DNA of 5,491 bases from Paracoccaceae bacterium (GCA_009920815.1 RFZH01000158.1:1-5491); one strand, 5' to 3'; counted from the first letter of the stretch, positions 1 through 5,491 are shown. The notes: generated from the sequence alone by a model not told the origin. A program made the numbers and translations.

Positions 1-92
1 CCAGCAACTTGGACTTGGTCACGGGCTGCGGCGGCAGTAGCAGAAACTGCGATCACAGCGATCACAGAAGCAGAATTTTTAATGAAAGACAC
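1..92 (-). CDS. pstS: Phosphate ABC transporter substrate-binding protein PstS, N-terminal part (runs off the window)
   Basis: Only the first 30 codons are in the window. The start is a GTG at 92-90, chosen because a perfect AAGGAG ribosome binding site (105-100) lies 7 bases upstream and no in-frame ATG exists nearby. The translation is a classic export signal: a lysine near the start, an alanine/valine-rich hydrophobic stretch and a small-residue cleavage site in ATAAAA, followed by the mature start RDQVQVAG. That mature start is typical of alphaproteobacterial PstS, the periplasmic protein that binds inorganic phosphate and hands it to PstCAB. It lies 97 bases downstream of phoR on the same strand and has its own Pho-box-like repeats in the gap, so it is probably driven by PhoB. 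The identification rests on a short stretch plus context; another periplasmic binding protein is possible but less likely. Confidence 0.78.
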   Translation of the reverse strand, partial: MSFIKNSASVIAVIAVSATAAAARDQVQVA

Positions 93-150
93 AATCTTTC
101 TCCTTGGTTGGTTTATGACGTAACGGTCGAAAACTAGATGAGTGTAGTCT

Positions 151-190
151 GTAACATTTGAATGACGCTTTTGTAAAAGTTCTGTGAAAT
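151..190 (-). promoter_or_regulatory. Candidate double Pho box / promoter upstream of pstS
   Basis: Read on the minus strand, four 7-mers follow one another at exact 11-bp steps: ATTTCAC (190-184), CTTTTAC (179-173), GCGTCAT (168-162) and ATGTTAC (157-151). Each matches the PhoB half-site CTGTCA(T/C) at 5 of 7 positions, and they point toward pstS as activating Pho boxes do. A weak -10-like TCTAGT lies at 138-133, 12 bp beyond the last repeat, and no good -35 is present, as expected for a PhoB-dependent promoter. The first repeat touches the last base of the phoR stop codon. Assignment is from pattern and context only. Confidence 0.55.
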
Positions 191-1242
191 CAATCTGAGG
201 GCAGAACAACCGAAAATGTGCTGCCTTCACCTTCGACACTTTTTATTCGAAGGCGGCCACCATGGCGATTTATAATATGTTTTACAATCGATAGTCCCAG
301 CCCTGTGCCACCTACCTCGCGTGACCGATGACTATCGACTCTGTAAAAGCGCTCCGTTAACCTAGGGATATGCTCACTCGCGATACCTTTGCCTTGGTCA
401 ATAACTTCTAAGGTTACACCAGTACGACCAAGAATTGCGAAATGTGCAGGGCCGGTGAGCTCAATTTTTACTTCTTTATTTGGTCCACCATACTTTACAG
501 CATTGTCGAGCAAATTTGTGACCACTTGCTGAAGTTGATCTTTACTTCCCTTAACCACTATCGGCTGGTTCGGATGTAAAAAGCTCAATGAATTATTGGT
601 TTTTGAGTAGACAGGCTCAGTATTTTCGATAGTATCATTAATGATCGAGATCAAATCCACTGAGTCAGTGGGCGGCATACTCTCTTCGTTTTCAACACGA
701 TTGAGCGACAAGAGATCATTGACCAATCTACTCATTCTTATAGTTTCATCAGTCATAATTTTAAGAAACCGTGTTGTTGTTTTTTTATCATTTCTAGCAA
801 CAGTTTGAATGCTCTCGAGAAATCCTAGAATGGAAGTTAGGGGTGTTCGTAATTCATGGCTAACGTTACTAACAAAATCTCGACGCAATTGTTTGGACTG
901 CTCTAATTGTGTCTGATCTTCGAGGGTCAATAGCAAAAATGAAGTCCCAATAGTTGTTATTGATGCAAGGAAAGTGCGATCGACATTGGCAATAATTGTG
1001 TTCCAACGCACATCTCGCTTTCCACCATGCGCTTTGACAGAATAAATCGCCTCTGAAATTGCAGGATCTCTAACCAAGGTCAAATAATGACGATCGATTA
1101 AGCCATCTCCAAAAATACGTTCCGCATGCGAATTTGACATAACTACAAACTCGTCTCTTCCCAGAAGAACGCTTGCCAGGGGAAAACCATTCATAAGATC
1201 TTTTGCGAGTTCGTTGGAAATGTTTTGGTGCACTAGGTTCAT
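190..1242 (-). CDS. phoR: Phosphate regulon sensor histidine kinase PhoR, soluble (no membrane segments)
   Basis: This is a 350-residue histidine kinase. Residues about 15-105 look like a degenerate PAS sensor domain. The dimerisation/phosphoacceptor helix follows, with the H-box SHELRTPL and phosphorylated His129. The ATPase domain has the N-box (NLLDNAVKYGG, Asn247), G1 (DQGKGI, Asp282), F-box (RFYRVD) and G2 (GGTGLGL, 311-317), all intact. The family phosphorylates PhoB when phosphate is scarce; the adjoining pstS supports PhoR rather than another kinase. No hydrophobic segment long enough to cross a membrane is present, so the protein is probably cytoplasmic and would sense phosphate status through contact with Pst/PhoU (inference). 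The ATG at 1242-1240 is chosen over the in-frame ATG at 1266 because GAGG sits 7 bases before it, whereas the upstream ATG has no ribosome site and overlaps a predicted -10 element. Confidence 0.88.
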   Translation of the reverse strand: MNLVHQNISNELAKDLMNGFPLASVLLGRDEFVVMSNSHAERIFGDGLIDRHYLTLVRDPAISEAIYSVKAHGGKRDVRWNTIIANVDRTFLASITTIGTSFLLLTLEDQTQLEQSKQLRRDFVSNVSHELRTPLTSILGFLESIQTVARNDKKTTTRFLKIMTDETIRMSRLVNDLLSLNRVENEESMPPTDSVDLISIINDTIENTEPVYSKTNNSLSFLHPNQPIVVKGSKDQLQQVVTNLLDNAVKYGGPNKEVKIELTGPAHFAILGRTGVTLEVIDQGKGIASEHIPRLTERFYRVDSHRSREVGGTGLGLSIVKHIINRHGGRLRIKSVEGEGSTFSVVLPSD

Positions 1243-1264
1243 GTTACTGCCTCTTTTAAAGAAC

Positions 1265-1298
1265 ATTCTGCAGAAAATTTGTTAAAGAAATATGACAA
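1265..1298 (-). promoter_or_regulatory. Candidate Pho box and -10 element for phoR
   Basis: On the minus strand TTGTCAT (1298-1292) is followed after the 4-base spacer ATTT by CTTTAAC (1287-1281), an 11-bp direct repeat that matches CTGTCA(T/C) at 6/7 and 5/7. Exactly 10 bp downstream lies CAGAAT (1270-1265), 4/6 to the -10 consensus, which is the E. coli Pho promoter spacing. Transcription would then start a few bases further on, leaving a short leader before the ATG at 1242. This suggests phoR is autoactivated through PhoB. Confidence 0.55.
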
Positions 1299-1423
1299 CC
1301 TATCAACTTTCAAGGTTGGTGACCTGATGCATTTTGAACTAAAATGGACAAAACATACCCAAAATGATCCGAACAGAACGTGTTGTTCTTCTCGGTGCGA
1401 GGGTAGCGTAGCAGAGTGATAGA
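1299..1423. other. Central part of the divergent phoR / phytase-like intergenic region
   Basis: I see no gene here. The stretch holds a 6-bp inverted repeat (CAACCT at 1296-1301 with AGGTTG at 1313-1318), three AAAA tracts starting at 1341, 1350 and 1361, close to helical phase, which may bend the DNA, and an imperfect 18-bp dyad GAACAGAACGTGTTGTTC at 1371-1388 with 7 of 9 base pairs. These could be accessory regulatory sites between two divergent promoters, but no factor can be named. Confidence 0.3.
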
Positions 1424-1457
1424 TTTTCATAAATTCTTCATGAAACTTTTTTAAAGT
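1424..1457 (+). promoter_or_regulatory. Candidate Pho box and -10 element for the phytase-like gene
   Basis: TTTTCAT (1424-1430), spacer AAAT, then TCTTCAT (1435-1441) forms an 11-bp direct repeat resembling the Pho box CTGTCAT-N4-CTGTCAT (5/7 and 4/7). Ten bases later TAAAGT (1452-1457) matches 4/6 of the -10 consensus, the spacing known for PhoB-activated promoters. Two weaker half-sites continue the 11-bp phase, CTTTTTT (1446-1452) and TTGACAC (1457-1463). The latter also contains a perfect TTGACA -35, but no good -10 lies 16-18 bp downstream of it, so the Pho reading is preferred. The leader before the ATG at 1510 would be about 45 bases. Confidence 0.5.
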
Positions 1458-1509
1458 TGACACACAATCGTGATCCCATCGCCGAGACTAGATCATTAAG
1501 GAGAATATT

Positions 1510-3663
1510 ATGAAATCTCGTCTCGCACTGCTCAGTTCGCTACTCGCGCTATCGGCAACTGGCGTATTGGCAGATATGAACTTTAATAGAATTTCAAGCT
1601 TTGCTACTCCAAATAACAACGGGGATCGCGTTGGCGAGGGAAGCTCCGCGGAAATTATCGGAGCTTCTGGCGATGGTATGACTTTGATATATACAGACAG
1701 CCCACTCGGCGTAGTGGGTCGCATAGATATCACAGACCCTAAAAACCCAAAAGCGCTGGGCAATACGGATATGCAAGGCGAGCCCACATCTGTCACGGTC
1801 ATCGAGGATCTTGCTTATGTTGCTGTAAACACTAGTGAGAGCTACACGAATCCGTCAGGAAAGTTGGTCGTCGTCGATATGAAGTCTGGTGCTACAAAGG
1901 CAACTTGTGATCTAGGCGGTCAACCAGACTCTTCTGCCCATAACGAAAAAGGTACGTTCATCGCAATTGCAATCGAGAATGAACGCGATGAGGATTTGGG
2001 GGACGGTCGCGTCGGTCAAATGCCAGCAGGCTGGATTTCAAAAATAATGCTGCAAAATGGCATGCCATTGTGTGACAGCGTTCAAAAGATTGATGTAACA
2101 GGTTTGGCTGACATTGCGCCAGAAGATCCAGAGCCTGAATTTGTTGATGTCAACAAAAACGATGAAATCGTGGTGACGATGCAAGAAAATAATCACATCG
2201 TCGTTATTGGTGCAGACGGAAATATTGCGTCTCACTTCAACGCAGGGACTGTTGATCTTGTTCGCGTTGATACTGATGACGAACGCGCAGCGCTTACGTT
2301 TGATAAGGAACAAAAAAACCGCGCTCGGGAAGCGGATGGTGTACAGTGGCTTGATGACAACCATTTTATGACTGCGAACGAAGGGGATATGGATGGTGGG
2401 TCTCGCTCGATCACCGTTTACCACAAAAATGGCGACGTTGTTTTTGAATCCAATTCAGATTTTGAGACAGCAATAATCCAAGCGGGCCATTATCCTGATA
2501 AACGCTCCGACGCTAAGGGCGTTGAGCCAGAAGGTATGGAGTTTGGAGTTTTCGCTGGAACACCATATGCCTTTGTACTTTCCGAGCGAGCCTCCACAAT
2601 TTCTGTATATGATGTTTCAAATCCTGCAGAGCCGGTTTTTAAACAAGTCCTACCATCGGGGATTTCACCAGAAGGTGCAATTGCTATTCCAGAACGCAAT
2701 ATTCTTGCAACCGCAAACGAAGTTGACCTAGTCGAGGATGGTGGGGCACGCGCTCATGTTATGATTTACGAGTATCAAGATGCGCCGGCATCCTATCCGC
2801 AACTGACATCTGCTGGGGCAGATGAATTGATTGGTTGGGGTGCAAATTCAGGTATGGTTGCCGGCGACAACGGGCTGGTTCACTTTGTGAATGATAGCTT
2901 CTACGGTTATCAGCCGACAATTTTTACAGTTGATACCAAGGTCAAACCAGCACAAGTTGTGTCGGCACTTTCTGTAACCCGAACAGGGCGTCCAGCGCAA
3001 AAATTAGATATGGAGGGTATCACTCTCGATGGCAAAGGTGGCTTTTGGATCGCGTCAGAGGGCAGAACTGATCGCGTCACACCGCACGCAATTTATAACG
3101 TCAACTCGAAAGGTGAAATAAAGGAGGAAATTGGACTACCCGTAGAGCTAATGGCAAATGAAATTCGTTTTGGATTTGAAGGTATCACCAAAGTTGGAGA
3201 CACACTGTGGATGGCCGTTCAGCGTGAATGGAAAGATGATCCGAAAGGTCAGGTGAAGCTGGTTTCTTACAATACAGAAACCAAAGAATGGGGCGCAGTT
3301 CATTATCCACTTGATACTCCAACAAAAGGCTGGGTTGGGTTGTCAGAAATTGTAGCGCATGGCGAATATGTTTACATCATCGAGCGTGACAATCAAATTG
3401 GCGAAGCAGCAGTAACAAAGAAGATCTATCGTGTGCGAAAGGATCAGTTAATTCCCGCAAAACTGGGTACCGACTTGCCAGTTGTAACCAAAGAGTTGGA
3501 ACGCGATCTGATCCCAGATTTAGCCGTCAATAATGGCTACATTGTCGACAAAGTGGAAGGTCTTGCCATTTTTAACGACGGAACAGCTTGGGTTTCTACA
3601 GACAACGACGGCGTCGATGATAGTTCTGGCGAAACATTCTTTTGGTCGTTCAAAATTGATTGA
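1510..3663 (+). CDS. Secreted beta-propeller protein with C-terminal phytase-like (esterase-like) domain
   Basis: This 717-residue exported protein starts at the ATG at 1510, with AAGGAG at 1498-1503, 6 bases upstream. A Sec signal peptide covers residues 1-21, with likely cleavage at VLA|D. Residues about 43-425 are repeated beta-propeller blades of the YncE / choice-of-anchor I kind (for example LVVVDM, ISVYDVSNP, ILATANEVD). Residues about 436-715 match the 'esterase-like activity of phytase' family: MEGIT (501-505), GFWIASEG, GFEGIT (555-560), WVGLSE, IERDN (624-628), KVEGLAIF (681-688), STDND (696-700). Conserved acidic residues (Glu502, Glu557, Glu613, Glu625, Glu683, Asp698) are candidates for metal or substrate contacts. 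Cys133 and Cys188 are the only cysteines and could form a disulfide. Divergence from phoR and a Pho-box-like promoter suggest it releases phosphate from organic esters outside the cytoplasm, but true phytase activity is not shown by sequence. Homologues are sometimes labelled alkaline phosphatase. Confidence 0.85.
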   Translation: MKSRLALLSSLLALSATGVLADMNFNRISSFATPNNNGDRVGEGSSAEIIGASGDGMTLIYTDSPLGVVGRIDITDPKNPKALGNTDMQGEPTSVTVIEDLAYVAVNTSESYTNPSGKLVVVDMKSGATKATCDLGGQPDSSAHNEKGTFIAIAIENERDEDLGDGRVGQMPAGWISKIMLQNGMPLCDSVQKIDVTGLADIAPEDPEPEFVDVNKNDEIVVTMQENNHIVVIGADGNIASHFNAGTVDLVRVDTDDERAALTFDKEQKNRAREADGVQWLDDNHFMTANEGDMDGGSRSITVYHKNGDVVFESNSDFETAIIQAGHYPDKRSDAKGVEPEGMEFGVFAGTPYAFVLSERASTISVYDVSNPAEPVFKQVLPSGISPEGAIAIPERNILATANEVDLVEDGGARAHVMIYEYQDAPASYPQLTSAGADELIGWGANSGMVAGDNGLVHFVNDSFYGYQPTIFTVDTKVKPAQVVSALSVTRTGRPAQKLDMEGITLDGKGGFWIASEGRTDRVTPHAIYNVNSKGEIKEEIGLPVELMANEIRFGFEGITKVGDTLWMAVQREWKDDPKGQVKLVSYNTETKEWGAVHYPLDTPTKGWVGLSEIVAHGEYVYIIERDNQIGEAAVTKKIYRVRKDQLIPAKLGTDLPVVTKELERDLIPDLAVNNGYIVDKVEGLAIFNDGTAWVSTDNDGVDDSSGETFFWSFKID

Positions 3664-3681
3664 GAATTAAATTGTCTATGT

Positions 3682-3711
3682 AATAAGGCCCCTTAGGGGG
3701 CCTTATTTTTT
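3682..3711 (+). terminator. Rho-independent terminator after the phytase-like gene
   Basis: A perfect 11-bp stem (AATAAGGCCCC at 3682-3692 with GGGGCCTTATT at 3697-3707) encloses the 4-base loop TTAG and runs into a T tract through 3711, 18 bases after the stop codon. It ends the plus-strand transcript. On the minus strand the U run is carried mostly by the stem arm, so any role in stopping the convergent gene ending at 3732 is weaker. Confidence 0.93.
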
Positions 3712-3731
3712 GAATAACGAAAATTATAAAT

Positions 3732-4055
3732 TTACAGGCTATTTCTTAAAAGCAATGCCGACCGCCCCACGCGCCGCTCAACGCGATACCCCTCACATTT
3801 CTGATCAATCTTATTCAACACGCGTGCGCGCTGATCTGGACTGTCGATCCCGACGCATTGCCAAACCTTGAGCGATAGCTCCAAGGCTGTGAGGGATGGT
3901 GAGTGCATGTTCATGAATGCTTCGGCCACAAGAATGAGCCGCGACGTGGGATCAGGAATGTTTTGCCGTATCCAACCAAACGTGATTGGTCCTTTTAAAA
4001 ATAAGGCGTCGCGTTTGCTGCTTTGGGCTGCTGATGCATTATTCATTTTGAGCAC
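3732..4055 (-). CDS. Small probable winged-helix DNA-binding protein of a mobile element
   Basis: The ORF codes for 107 residues from a GTG at 4055, or 104 from the in-frame ATG at 4046; neither has a clear ribosome site, so the start is open. After a short basic N-terminus comes LFLKGPITFGWIRQNIP, then an alanine/leucine helix, LTALELSLKVWQCVGID, and a basic end with YRVERRVGRSALLL. This order (KGPI-x-W, helix, helix-turn-helix, 'VERR.GRS' wing) resembles small winged-helix proteins that I associate with proteobacterial phages and integrative elements. It lies 84 bases downstream of the polymerase on the same strand, and the gap holds two palindrome-bearing repeats it might bind (inference). 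It is convergent with the phytase-like gene. No enzymatic motif is seen. Confidence that it is a real gene is higher than confidence in the fold. Confidence 0.62.
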   Translation of the reverse strand: MLKMNNASAAQSSKRDALFLKGPITFGWIRQNIPDPTSRLILVAEAFMNMHSPSLTALELSLKVWQCVGIDSPDQRARVLNKIDQKCEGYRVERRVGRSALLLRNSL

Positions 4056-4097
4056 ACCCGTTTATTGTAAATAAGAATATAAAAGATATAGATACGG

Positions 4098-4135
4098 TCC
4101 CGCGGAAACCGCGTAGGTGTTCCGCGGAAAGCGCG
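4098..4135. repeat. Two 16-bp near-identical direct repeats, 22-bp period, with CCGCGG palindromes
   Basis: TCCCGCGGAAACCGCG (4098-4113) and TTCCGCGGAAAGCGCG (4120-4135) agree at 14 of 16 positions and start 22 bp apart, two helical turns. The second contains the perfect 10-bp palindrome TTCCGCGGAA. They fill the GC-rich part of the gap between the polymerase stop codon and the winged-helix gene, next to an AT-rich stretch (4056-4095) suited to a promoter. Likely an operator pair, less likely iterons or a partition site. The two arms could also pair into a hairpin. Confidence 0.6.
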
Positions 4136-4139
4136 GCGG

Positions 4140-5438
4140 TCAAGACTGAACCTCATTCAAAATATGCATGATCCTTGACCACATAGCGTGACCGTTCTCG
4201 TCCATATACCGATCGGGATAGCACACAATTTCTGCATCAACACGGCATATTTTACCATCGCCCAGAACCGCTTCACTTGCCTCTGCCATACAGCTCTTCA
4301 GCCTTGCGACCTCCCCGTCAATGTCATCAAGGGGGGCCTCAATCAAAAGTGCGTCATGAATAGGGGCGCAGAGTTTCAGTCCGCGTTCGATAGCGATGAT
4401 ACAGGCAATGCGCATCATCTCTGCCCCATGGGCTTGCATTGGCCAGTTGAGGAATGTGTTGGCTTTCACCGATCCTCCGCGGGCTTGTATCGACCACCCG
4501 AAGCACGTTTCTAGCTTGAGCCCCAACAGCCCTGCATCCATGTTGTTGTCGGCCCACCGCCAGAAGTGCTGGTAGGTTTCCCGATGCTTTTGTAAAAGGG
4601 CGTCGGCTTCTAACTTGTGGATACTCGCTGCTTGTGCAACACCGTGGGCCGTCATGCCATAGTTTGTCCCAAGCACAACGGATTTACATTTGTTGCGGAT
4701 CTCCTTGTGTGTGACCTTAGTTGCGCCTTTAGGTGCGAGCCCGGCTTGGATTGCGAAGGCGATATAGGGATCCCCACTGGCATAGGCCTCCCACATAATC
4801 TCATCCCCCGATAACGCGGCTGCAATCGCAATTTCTTGCGAGGACCAATCACAATATGCCAGCGCCATTCCCTCGGACGGTTTGATTAACCCGCGCACCC
4901 ATTTGGCAGGACCAAACACGAACTTAGTTGTGCTGGGCTGATTGCGTCCTGTCTTTGCCGCAAACGGTGAGAGCATGGTGCGGTTGCGCCCATCAGGCCC
5001 AACCGCAAGCTTATTGAGCTTAAGTTCACCAAGCGTTTTACGTAGTTCGTGGAGAGGCTGGACCACTGGATGGCGCTTACTCATCTCACTAAACGTGTCT
5101 TTGTCCAAAGCAAGTCGACCGCTTTCTAGGCGTGGCCACACAAGCTTAGCCTGCGCGAGGTATGTCTCGAACAGGGCTTCCTTAAAGCTGCCATCGACAT
5201 AAACGCCAAATGCTTTGTCGACAGATGCGATCAGGTCCACCTTGATCTGATCCCAATGTTGATCGAGCTTGTTCAGCAGGGTAAGATCGATTGGAATACC
5301 GCGGTGCTGCATCCCGGCGACAGCTTTCATATATCTCCCGCGCAACAAAGCATGGTTTAATCGCACGATTGGAATGCATACTACGCTTAACCCAACTACC
5401 GACAGCGACTTCAAATGGACCGTCAGCGGCCGAAACAT
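4140..5438 (-). CDS. Family A (PolA-type) DNA polymerase of a mobile element, N-terminally truncated
   Basis: The ORF holds the polymerase domain of a DNA polymerase I-like enzyme. Motif A is DWSSQE (Asp197-Glu202), motif B is R248-x3-K252-x3-L256-x3-YG, and motif C is HDA (His361-Asp362-Ala363); both catalytic aspartates are present. The conserved stretch begins near ALLRGRYMKAV (residue 30) and runs to YPDRYMDENGHAMW, without stops or frameshifts. I recall this branch from integrative elements and prophages, where proteins are some 600 or more residues long; here the N-terminal exonuclease-like part is missing. Residues 1-29 from the ATG at 5438 have no family look and overlap a dioxygenase fragment in another frame, and a TGA lies just upstream, so this is probably a remnant cut by recombination. 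If translated, the likelier start is the ATG at 5330, preceded by GGGAG at 5339-5335, giving 396 residues. The winged-helix gene follows it. Confidence 0.8.
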   Translation of the reverse strand: MFRPLTVHLKSLSVVGLSVVCIPIVRLNHALLRGRYMKAVAGMQHRGIPIDLTLLNKLDQHWDQIKVDLIASVDKAFGVYVDGSFKEALFETYLAQAKLVWPRLESGRLALDKDTFSEMSKRHPVVQPLHELRKTLGELKLNKLAVGPDGRNRTMLSPFAAKTGRNQPSTTKFVFGPAKWVRGLIKPSEGMALAYCDWSSQEIAIAAALSGDEIMWEAYASGDPYIAFAIQAGLAPKGATKVTHKEIRNKCKSVVLGTNYGMTAHGVAQAASIHKLEADALLQKHRETYQHFWRWADNNMDAGLLGLKLETCFGWSIQARGGSVKANTFLNWPMQAHGAEMMRIACIIAIERGLKLCAPIHDALLIEAPLDDIDGEVARLKSCMAEASEAVLGDGKICRVDAEIVCYPDRYMDENGHAMWSRIMHILNEVQS

Positions 5439-5491
5439 CGGATAGATACACCATCAACTTCAAATACCTACGACGATCGGTATGAAATTCA
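5392..5491 (-). pseudogene. Fragment of a phytanoyl-CoA dioxygenase (PhyH)-like gene, interrupted
   Basis: Entering from the right edge, the minus strand reads FHTD, then YLKLMVYLSDV, then GPFEVAVGS. This is the core signature of the PhyH family of Fe(II)/2-oxoglutarate oxygenases: the HxD iron ligands (His at 5484-5482, Asp at 5478-5476), the 'YLxDV' strand and the 'GPFxxxxGSH' turn. At the place where the turn should end in His, the sequence has Trp (5394-5392), and beyond it the family pattern disappears; the frame then stays open only as far as 5182 across polymerase-coding DNA. The 5' part lies outside the window. The gene therefore seems cut near 5392 and joined out of frame to the polymerase, though a divergent PhyH tail for a few more residues cannot be excluded. 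The fragment is short, so the call rests on motif recognition. Confidence 0.6.

Noticed and set aside
1243..1266. Longer phoR start at the ATG at 1266, adding 8 residues
   Set aside because: There is no ribosome site before it, it overlaps the predicted -10 of phoR, and the next ATG at 1242 has GAGG at proper distance.
1239..1463. 74-codon minus-strand ORF in the intergenic region
   Set aside because: It has no family resemblance, overlaps the phoR start in another frame and covers both Pho-like promoters, so it is more likely chance.
1457..1485. Ordinary sigma-70 promoter with the perfect TTGACA at 1457-1462
   Set aside because: No acceptable -10 hexamer is found 16-18 bp downstream, whereas the Pho box plus TAAAGT has the expected spacing.
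2038..2424. 128-codon minus-strand ORF inside the phytase-like gene
   Set aside because: It is antisense to a strongly supported coding region and has no recognisable motifs.
3868..4074. Plus-strand 68-codon ORF opposite the winged-helix gene
   Set aside because: The minus-strand reading has a recognisable domain order and lies in line with the polymerase; the plus-strand translation shows none and has no ribosome site.
4101..4127. Intrinsic terminator formed by the paired CCGCGG repeats after the polymerase gene
   Set aside because: The arms can pair, but the 11-base loop and the lack of a directly following T run make the operator/repeat reading better.
5182..5391. Continuation of the dioxygenase frame to the stop near 5182 as one 93-residue protein
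   Set aside because: Past about 5392 the translation loses PhyH character, and below about 5350 the same DNA encodes conserved polymerase sequence in another frame, so it is read-through across a junction.

Overview
The window looks like a piece of an alphaproteobacterial genome, most likely from the Roseobacter/Rhodobacteraceae group. This rests on the family flavour of the proteins: a PhoR-type kinase without membrane segments lying directly upstream of pstS, a start to PstS that reads ARDQVQVAG after the signal peptide, and a mobile-element type family A DNA polymerase paired with a small winged-helix protein. That is a judgement from recognition, not from a search. No rRNA, tRNA or CRISPR array is visible.

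Positions 1-3711 form a phosphate-starvation locus. On the minus strand lie phoR (190-1242) and then the first 30 codons of pstS (1-92, running out of the window). Divergently, on the plus strand, lies a large secreted two-domain beta-propeller / phytase-like protein (1510-3663), closed by a strong intrinsic terminator (3682-3711). All three genes are preceded by 11-bp-spaced repeats resembling the PhoB half-site CTGTCA(T/C). For phoR and the phytase-like gene a plausible -10 hexamer starts exactly 10 bp downstream of a two-repeat Pho box. The inferred logic is that the PhoR/PhoB system senses low phosphate, raises its own sensor, the Pst uptake system, and an exported enzyme that may release phosphate from organic phosphate esters.

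Positions 3712-5491 have a different character: visibly more GC-rich, minus-strand, and looking like a decayed mobile element. A family A DNA polymerase lacking its N-terminal part (4140-5438) is followed by an 84-bp gap that holds two near-identical 16-bp repeats with a 22-bp period, then by a small probable winged-helix DNA-binding protein (3732-4055). Upstream of the polymerase, the right edge carries a fragment of a phytanoyl-CoA dioxygenase-like gene (about 5392-5491) that loses its family resemblance and runs out of frame into the polymerase. That gives a recombination or deletion junction inside roughly 5350-5395.

The most interesting points are the coherent set of three Pho-type promoters with a phytase-like protein under one of them, the dioxygenase/polymerase junction, the polymerase leucine at the position equivalent to E. 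coli Phe762, and the 22-bp tandem palindrome-bearing repeats. I found no convincing evidence for a wholly new system.
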